DNA from: a virus
IMG/VR virus record: IMGVR_UViG_3300027917_000108
Span: 1-34,338 of that record
Reading direction: 5' to 3' (one strand)
Length of the DNA: 34,338 nt
The position numbers and the translations under genes are program-made. Below the pieces are notes generated by a model. The model did no database searches, had not been told where the DNA came from, and saw only the letters and a list, made by a program, of their open reading frames with translations. Within the stretch, counting starts at the first letter, position 1, and each line of letters begins with the position of its first letter. Shown here one piece after another: positions 29,293 to 34,338 of the stretch.

Positions 29293-31903
29293 AGGAATTG
29301 GAATCGGAGCGATCGTCCTCGGCGCGATCCTGATCGTGACCGGCATCGGAGCCGCGGCCGGAGTGATGCTGATCGCCGCGGGAGCGATGTCGCTCGCGTT
29401 CGCTCCGAAGACTCCGGACCAAGAAGCGGCCGTCGCTCAAGAGCTCAACGTCGCTCCGGCTTCCGTCGGACACCCGATCCCGGTCGTCTTCGGGATCGTT
29501 CGAGTGATGCCGAACTTCATCAACTATTCGCTCGACCACTTCGAAGCGGTCGAAGTCTTCTCGGAGCCTCAAGGCGGGAAAGGCGGAGGGGACGCTCCCG
29601 CGCAGTCCGTCGGATTCGATTACTTCCTGAAATGGGAATACGGGCTTTGCATGGGCGAAGTCGACGCGATCGGGCAGATCTACTCGATGCCCGGGGAAGT
29701 AAAGATGAGGGAAGACGACGACTTCGATCCGTTCGTCGGAGACTACCTCGATCTGACTCTCGACGCCGAAGCTCACGGAGGCTCGATCCGAATTTACAAA
29801 GGCTCCGCGACGCAAGCTCGCGTCTCGAGCGCGGACGCTTACTTCTCGCAGGGGATGCACTATCGGAACGTTTGCTTCGTCCTTATGGGGCTCGGAGCGG
29901 CCGGGACTCAGGGGTTTAAGATGGGGCAAATGCCTCAACCGAATTCCTACCAGTTCATGGTCCGGCGTCTCCCGAAGTGCGTCCGGGACGATCTCTCGAC
30001 GGTGGCGATCCCGACTCGCGGATCCCTTAACTCCGGAGACTATCAGTATTGGGAGGCGAATCCGGCCGCGATTATTTACGAGATCCTCACGAACAAGGTT
30101 TGGGGACGCGGTCTCTCGAGCGACGTCATCGACGAGGCGAGCTTCATCGCCACCGGGGAATACTTCGCGACTCACAAGCTCGGAATGTCGTTTAAGATCG
30201 ACGCGCAAGAAGCGATCGGAGACGTCCTCGAGGGGATCCGGAAACACCTAAAGACGATCCTCACTTGGGACGGCGAGACGTATAAACTAAAGACGCTCCT
30301 CGACGTCGACACGACGCACGAGTTCATCCAGACGCTTAAGTCGGACGAGATCTCGGATCTTACGGTCACTCGTCCGCTTTGGGACAACACGGTCAACGAG
30401 ATCCGCGCGGAATTTACCTCGAAGGACCGCTCGTTCCGGACGGACATGGTTCACGTTCAGAATATCGCGGCGAAGGAGATTATGGGCGGGTGGATCACGA
30501 CGGAGCAACTCCAGCTCTCCGCGTTCTCGGATCCGGTCGTCATCGGGACTCAACTCCTCCGGCTCCTAACGGAAATGAGCTATCCGTTTATGAGCGCGAC
30601 CTGGGAGATGAACCGCTTTAAGAGCCAGATCGAAGTCGGGGACGTCGTCCGGCTCGTCTGGTCCGAATTCAACGACGGACCGATCACCGCTTACTTCCTC
30701 GTGATCACGATCGAGGACGGATCGTCGGACGACGAGAATATCAAGGTGACGGCCGTCGAGGACACGCTTCTCGCTCCGGTAACGGGCGAAGAGCTTACGG
30801 TCACGCTTCCGGACGCTTACGCCTGGGAATATCTTAATCCTCCGACGGGGACGGACATCGGTCTGCATGTTCCTCCGTCCGGGATCACGGAAAAGATCTC
30901 CCCGATCGTCGCGTTCGAATATCCTCCGATTGCCACGGGAGGCGATCAGGCGATGATTCTCGTCGTCGGCGAAAAGACGAACACGCAGATGGTTGGAGTC
31001 CAAGGAATGTGGTCGAAGGACGGGACCGGCTTTACGATCTTCGGAGTCTCGACGACGTTCGGCGTGACGGGGACTCTCGACGAAGATATCACGGAGCTCT
31101 CGGCTTACGACCGCTCCGACGGTTACTCGATCACGATGACGGACTCTGGGAAGCTCGCCGTCCTTCTCGGCGTGAACACGGTCGTCTCGCCGGAGGACGA
31201 TCTCGAGACGATCGCGCAGACGTTCGAGCACTACGTTCTCGTTGGCGAGGAGATCATGCAGGTTGGGACGTTCGAGGATCTCGGAGGAGGACAAGTTCGG
31301 ATGAAGAACCTCCTTCGCGGCATGTTCGGAAGCCCGATCACGAGCCACCTAACGAACGACGTCGTCGTGTATCTCTCCGCGAAGTCGCTCGGCTTTCCGT
31401 CGAACGATCTCCCGGAGAATCTCGGACTCTATTTCAAGGGATATCCCGTCGGGCTCTGGAACACGACCTTCGCGCTCGGGGACAACATTCAGACGGCGGA
31501 CGGGACATACTACGGGCGAGGACGCCGTCCTCTCCCTCCGGAGTATATCGACCACAGCGTCGACGGTTCGACGCTCACGGTCAACGTCCGGCCGCGATGG
31601 TCGACCGTCGGAGTCGGAGTCTCTCCGTTTTACGAAGTGATGAGGACGCCGATTGGGGCGAACTCGGAGGGGATCTCTCTCGGATATCAGGAAGTGGACG
31701 CGACGGGGGCTCTCTCTCCGAGTTGGATCGCTCCGATCCCGACGACCTTCTTCCCGGACGAACTGAACGACTCGGAGAATCCGGTCTCCTATAGCGGGAG
31801 GCTTCGCGGTCTTGTGGGCTTGTCCGCGACGGCAAAAGTCGTAAGAATCTATCAAATGCGAAAGGGGCGGAGTTCTCCCGACTGGCTCGAGATCCCGCTC
31901 TAA
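29282..31903 (+). CDS. central tail hub / host-specificity protein (J-like)
   Basis: This large protein (873 aa) overlaps the end of the peptidase gene by 11 bases. It starts with a glycine/alanine-rich double hydrophobic segment (IGAIVLGAILIVTGIGAAAG, LIAAGAMSLAFAP), a known feature of the hub protein's N-terminus. Next come VPVVFGIVRV-like strands (HPIPVVFGIVRVMPNF), AAIIYEILTNKVWGRG and the hub domain (EIRAEFTSKDRSFRTDMVHV, QIEVGDVVRLVW). The C-terminal third (about 540-873) is fibronectin/Ig-like beta-rich and likely exposed. It closes the tail tip and often contacts the receptor. It ends 15 bases before the fibre gene. Confidence 0.88.
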   Translation: MGAKGIGIGAIVLGAILIVTGIGAAAGVMLIAAGAMSLAFAPKTPDQEAAVAQELNVAPASVGHPIPVVFGIVRVMPNFINYSLDHFEAVEVFSEPQGGKGGGDAPAQSVGFDYFLKWEYGLCMGEVDAIGQIYSMPGEVKMREDDDFDPFVGDYLDLTLDAEAHGGSIRIYKGSATQARVSSADAYFSQGMHYRNVCFVLMGLGAAGTQGFKMGQMPQPNSYQFMVRRLPKCVRDDLSTVAIPTRGSLNSGDYQYWEANPAAIIYEILTNKVWGRGLSSDVIDEASFIATGEYFATHKLGMSFKIDAQEAIGDVLEGIRKHLKTILTWDGETYKLKTLLDVDTTHEFIQTLKSDEISDLTVTRPLWDNTVNEIRAEFTSKDRSFRTDMVHVQNIAAKEIMGGWITTEQLQLSAFSDPVVIGTQLLRLLTEMSYPFMSATWEMNRFKSQIEVGDVVRLVWSEFNDGPITAYFLVITIEDGSSDDENIKVTAVEDTLLAPVTGEELTVTLPDAYAWEYLNPPTGTDIGLHVPPSGITEKISPIVAFEYPPIATGGDQAMILVVGEKTNTQMVGVQGMWSKDGTGFTIFGVSTTFGVTGTLDEDITELSAYDRSDGYSITMTDSGKLAVLLGVNTVVSPEDDLETIAQTFEHYVLVGEEIMQVGTFEDLGGGQVRMKNLLRGMFGSPITSHLTNDVVVYLSAKSLGFPSNDLPENLGLYFKGYPVGLWNTTFALGDNIQTADGTYYGRGRRPLPPEYIDHSVDGSTLTVNVRPRWSTVGVGVSPFYEVMRTPIGANSEGISLGYQEVDATGALSPSWIAPIPTTFFPDELNDSENPVSYSGRLRGLVGLSATAKVVRIYQMRKGRSSPDWLEIPL

Positions 31904-31918
31904 CCGAAGGAACCGATC

Positions 31919-33316
31919 ATGCAACTCGTAAGCGCAGGACTCGAGAATCACCCGGACGGCTCGGGGAATATCAACAACATCGTAAACGGGAACTGGAACA
32001 ACATCGAGGCGTGGTTCAATCCGGCCGCGGGATACACGGCGAGCCAGAGCGGAACGACGGTGACGGCTTCGAGCGCGGTCTTCGGGACTTGGGACGTCGG
32101 ATCGACGATCCGGTTCGCGGACGGGACGACGGATACGATCGCGACGGTAACGGACTCGACGCACGCCGAAGTCGGAGTCTCGAGGACGGTTTCCTCCCAG
32201 GCTTTCTACCTTTACGAGACCGGCGAAGCTCTCCGCGGGACGCTCCTTCGCGGCTTGCTCGGGGTGACTCAGATCGACGCGACGGCTCACAACGATAAAT
32301 TCCTCGTGGTCAACTCGACGACGGAGAAGCTCGAAGCGGTCGACGGACTCTCTTTCGACGGAACGGACTTCCTCTTCACGGAGCCGGTCGTGATCGACGA
32401 CGACGCCGGAGCGGTTTCGACTGAGGCGATGCTAACGATTCGCCGGAACATGGTGGCGACGAGCGGATCGAACTGGGCTTTCGTCTCCGCGGCGACGGTC
32501 GAACCGGCCGGAGCTTCGACGGCGAAGAGCACGGCCGGATATTTCACGATCAACACTTCGAACGCGGCCGGGAATATCACGACGGGTGGAACTGGGATCG
32601 GAGTCAACGGGCTTTACGTCAACCCGGGGCACTCAAATACGACTTACACGCTCGATCTTCTGACCGGGCTTTACGTCCTTTGCACGCACGGATCCGGAGC
32701 GGCGAACCTCGCTCAGATGGACGGGATCACGATTTACATGGACGCCGCTGCCGCGTCGACGACGGATCTCCTTCGCGCTCTATACATCCCAACGATTCAA
32801 CGGAGCGGAGGGGCGGACTCGTGGTTTGCGATTTATCAATCCGGAACCGCCGATCGAAACTATTTCGCCGGGACGACGCAGTTCGACGGGATCCGCGGCT
32901 CGATGTATCAGACGAACACCTCGACGTCCGTCACGGTCTCCGTTACGGATACGTGGTATGAGATAACGACGGGCTGGACTGACGGAGGGAACGGAAACGA
33001 CACGACCTTCCAGAACTCGCACGAGATCCTCGTCGCGACGGCCGGAGTTTATTGGATCTCCTGGCACATAGCGGTAACGGTGGGGACGGCCGCTCAGAAT
33101 ATCGAAGCGACGATCACGGTCAACGGGACCGCGGACACGAACCTCTCGAATCACGTTTACGTCGGGAACACGACGCAGGACTATCCGTTTTCCGGGCAAG
33201 GGCTCGTCGCGCTCTCGGCTTCGGACGTCGTCGCTCTCGCGGTTCGGAACCGAACGGGAACGAACAACATCACGGTCGAGCACGCCGGTCTCTCTCTCTT
33301 CTGCGTCGGAACCTAA
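31919..33316 (+). CDS. tail fibre / receptor-binding protein with C1q-TNF-like end
   Basis: This 465-residue protein begins after GAAGGAACCGATC. N-terminal residues 1-110 (ENHPDGSGNINNIVNGNWNN, FRFADGTTD-like strands) probably attach to the hub. The middle (about 120-320) is rich in threonine, alanine and glycine and repetitive in style, as in trimeric fibre shafts. Residues about 330-465 (VTVSVTDTWYEITTGW, ILVATAGVYWISWHIAV, IEATITVNGT, VALSASDVVALAV) look like a C1q/TNF-like jelly-roll head that would bind the host surface. No lyase or peptidase motif is visible. It is the last large virion gene. Confidence 0.8.
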   Translation: MQLVSAGLENHPDGSGNINNIVNGNWNNIEAWFNPAAGYTASQSGTTVTASSAVFGTWDVGSTIRFADGTTDTIATVTDSTHAEVGVSRTVSSQAFYLYETGEALRGTLLRGLLGVTQIDATAHNDKFLVVNSTTEKLEAVDGLSFDGTDFLFTEPVVIDDDAGAVSTEAMLTIRRNMVATSGSNWAFVSAATVEPAGASTAKSTAGYFTINTSNAAGNITTGGTGIGVNGLYVNPGHSNTTYTLDLLTGLYVLCTHGSGAANLAQMDGITIYMDAAAASTTDLLRALYIPTIQRSGGADSWFAIYQSGTADRNYFAGTTQFDGIRGSMYQTNTSTSVTVSVTDTWYEITTGWTDGGNGNDTTFQNSHEILVATAGVYWISWHIAVTVGTAAQNIEATITVNGTADTNLSNHVYVGNTTQDYPFSGQGLVALSASDVVALAVRNRTGTNNITVEHAGLSLFCVGT

Positions 33317-33377
33317 CAGCCCTCGCGATCTCGTAAGAGCTTGAATCTGCCCGGGTGATCCGGTAAGCCTAATCCCG

Positions 33378-33707
33378 ATGAAAACATCTCTTGACCTTCG
33401 GGGAAGGCCGGTCGACTTGCAGGGCGAGTTCGTTGGACCGGAAGAAAACACACTCGGAAAGATCGCGGCGACGTCACTTACGAACGCGACGGAGGGACCG
33501 GCAGTCAAGCTCTTCTCGATCTCCCAAGATCTTTGGCAGAGGGGGACGACGGAGCTCGATCTCGAAGACCTTCGAATGGTCCGAAAACAGATCGACTCGA
33601 ATCGGAACCTCATGGTGATTGCGAAAGCTCAGATCCTTATGAAGATCGACGCCGCGATCGACAAGGCGACGAAGAAGGCGGAAGAGAATGGCGGTAAAGC
33701 AAGCTGA
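33378..33707 (+). CDS. conserved phage protein of unknown function (109 aa)
   Basis: The product starts SLDLRGRPVDLQGEF, followed by a helix, then LDLEDLRMVRKQIDSN and NLMVIAKAQILMKID. This layout (short 'dl-G-p' opening, then E-D-x-x-x-[I/V]-x-x-x-[I/V] and a final helix before 'L') is widespread among small phage proteins without known function. A 61-base spacer without a clear promoter precedes it. Its end overlaps the next gene by 20 bases. Confidence 0.7.
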   Translation: MKTSLDLRGRPVDLQGEFVGPEENTLGKIAATSLTNATEGPAVKLFSISQDLWQRGTTELDLEDLRMVRKQIDSNRNLMVIAKAQILMKIDAAIDKATKKAEENGGKAS

Positions 33708-34338
33708 TCTCGCGAAACTTGGTGTCATCTTCGAGAGCTCGTTCCTCGGATCGACGACGGGCTCTCTCTTTCTTTTTCCGGGAGCGGTCTCGCTCGAATG
33801 GCAGACGGAATTCGCGAGACGAGATTTCCGGACTTCGGTTTGGCGGCAGCAGTCGGAGCAGTCGTTCTGCGGAAACTGGTTCGAAGGCTCGATCGAGCTC
33901 GAGCTCCACGCCTGCGAAGGTATCGCCGCGGTTCTCCGAACCTTTTTCACGACCAAGTCGATCGGAGTCGTCCCGGGAACGGAAGAAGCGGTTCTTCGCC
34001 CTTGGAGAAACGATCCTCCGACTTTTGAGAGCTTCCGGATCCGCGCGGAGTTCGACGGACATTGGATGGAGTTCTCCGGAGCCGTGGCCGACCGAATTCG
34101 AATCACGGCAAGATCTCGCTCGATCGTCCGAATGACGGTCGAATGGAAAGCGGCTCGTCTTACCGAATACACGACGACTCCCGGGTGGACTTGGCTCGAG
34201 GCTCCTCGAAAGCTCGCGACGGCGGACGTCGCATCGGTCAAGGTCGATATCTCACCGGGCGAACTGATCGACAAGATCACCATCCTGGAGATCAAGTCCG
34301 AGCGCATCGCAGAAGCGACGAAACGCGCCAATGTCCAA
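33688..34338 (+). CDS. beta-rich phage protein with appended DUF6165-like start; runs off the right edge
   Basis: ATG 33688 lies inside the end of the previous gene. Residues 1-180 are a beta-rich, aromatic-rich domain (FESSFLGSTTGSLFLFPG, IRITARSRSIVRMTVEWKAARL) that could be a tube-like or tail-accessory protein, family unknown. From about 34231 the text becomes VKVDISPGELIDKITILEIK, then SERIAEATKRANVQ, which matches what I recall of the N-terminus of DUF6165 proteins. No start codon separates the two, so they form one reading frame. Leucine codons change from 9 CTC and 4 CTT to CTG only. The window ends on a codon boundary and may continue at base 1, ending at 69. Confidence 0.7.
   Translation, partial: MAVKQADLAKLGVIFESSFLGSTTGSLFLFPGAVSLEWQTEFARRDFRTSVWRQQSEQSFCGNWFEGSIELELHACEGIAAVLRTFFTTKSIGVVPGTEEAVLRPWRNDPPTFESFRIRAEFDGHWMEFSGAVADRIRITARSRSIVRMTVEWKAARLTEYTTTPGWTWLEAPRKLATADVASVKVDISPGELIDKITILEIKSERIAEATKRANVQ

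Overview
The window reads as a tailed-phage genome with siphovirus morphology (long non-contractile tail). It is GC-rich and densely packed, and every recognised gene but one lies on the + strand. The virion genes come in textbook order: small and large terminase, portal (DUF4055-like), MuF-type minor head protein, scaffold, HK97-fold major capsid protein, head-tail connectors, tail terminator, tail tube, a frameshifted tail-chaperone pair, tape measure, tail-tip proteins including an NlpC/P60-like peptidase and a J-like hub, and a fibre. No integrase, repressor, DNA polymerase, tRNA or recognisable holin/endolysin pair was seen. The host cannot be named. Leucine codons are dominated by CTC throughout.

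Left arm (1-8933). A RecU-like resolvase is followed by a zinc-ribbon protein, a MoxR-type AAA+ ATPase, a DUF3150-like protein and a metallopeptidase/VWA protein, with small unknown genes between them. Four genes here are preceded by copies of one element: TGGACT-like hexamer, 17 bp, TATNNT-like hexamer, 6 bp, GACGGTARAA, then an ACGA-rich leader ending in CGAAAGAAAGA. These look like phage promoters with a shared untranslated leader. Five small genes follow, mostly with 4-base start/stop overlaps (the last overlaps by 8 bases), and then a large ParB-like/DNA-methyltransferase fusion whose catalytic domain is split by a cysteine-rich cluster-binding domain.

Junction (8930-9363). One small gene on the - strand converges on the methyltransferase gene. 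The remaining 164 bases hold no confident feature.

Head genes (9364-20587). The MuF protein carries a C-terminal HEWGH zincin-like domain. The major capsid gene is followed by a hairpin terminator. A second terminator lies at 18616-18650.

Tail genes (20592-33316). The tail chaperone uses a G GGA AAA slippery site. Two genes of unknown fold (26224-27819) sit between otherwise conserved tail-tip genes.

Ends. The last gene (from 33688) runs off the right edge into a segment resembling the start of DUF6165 proteins, with a sharp switch from CTC/CTT to CTG leucine codons. The right edge is on a codon boundary, and the left edge opens in frame with 22 codons of the same CTG-rich style. The window may therefore be a whole circular or circularly permuted genome of about 34.3 kb, cut inside this gene.
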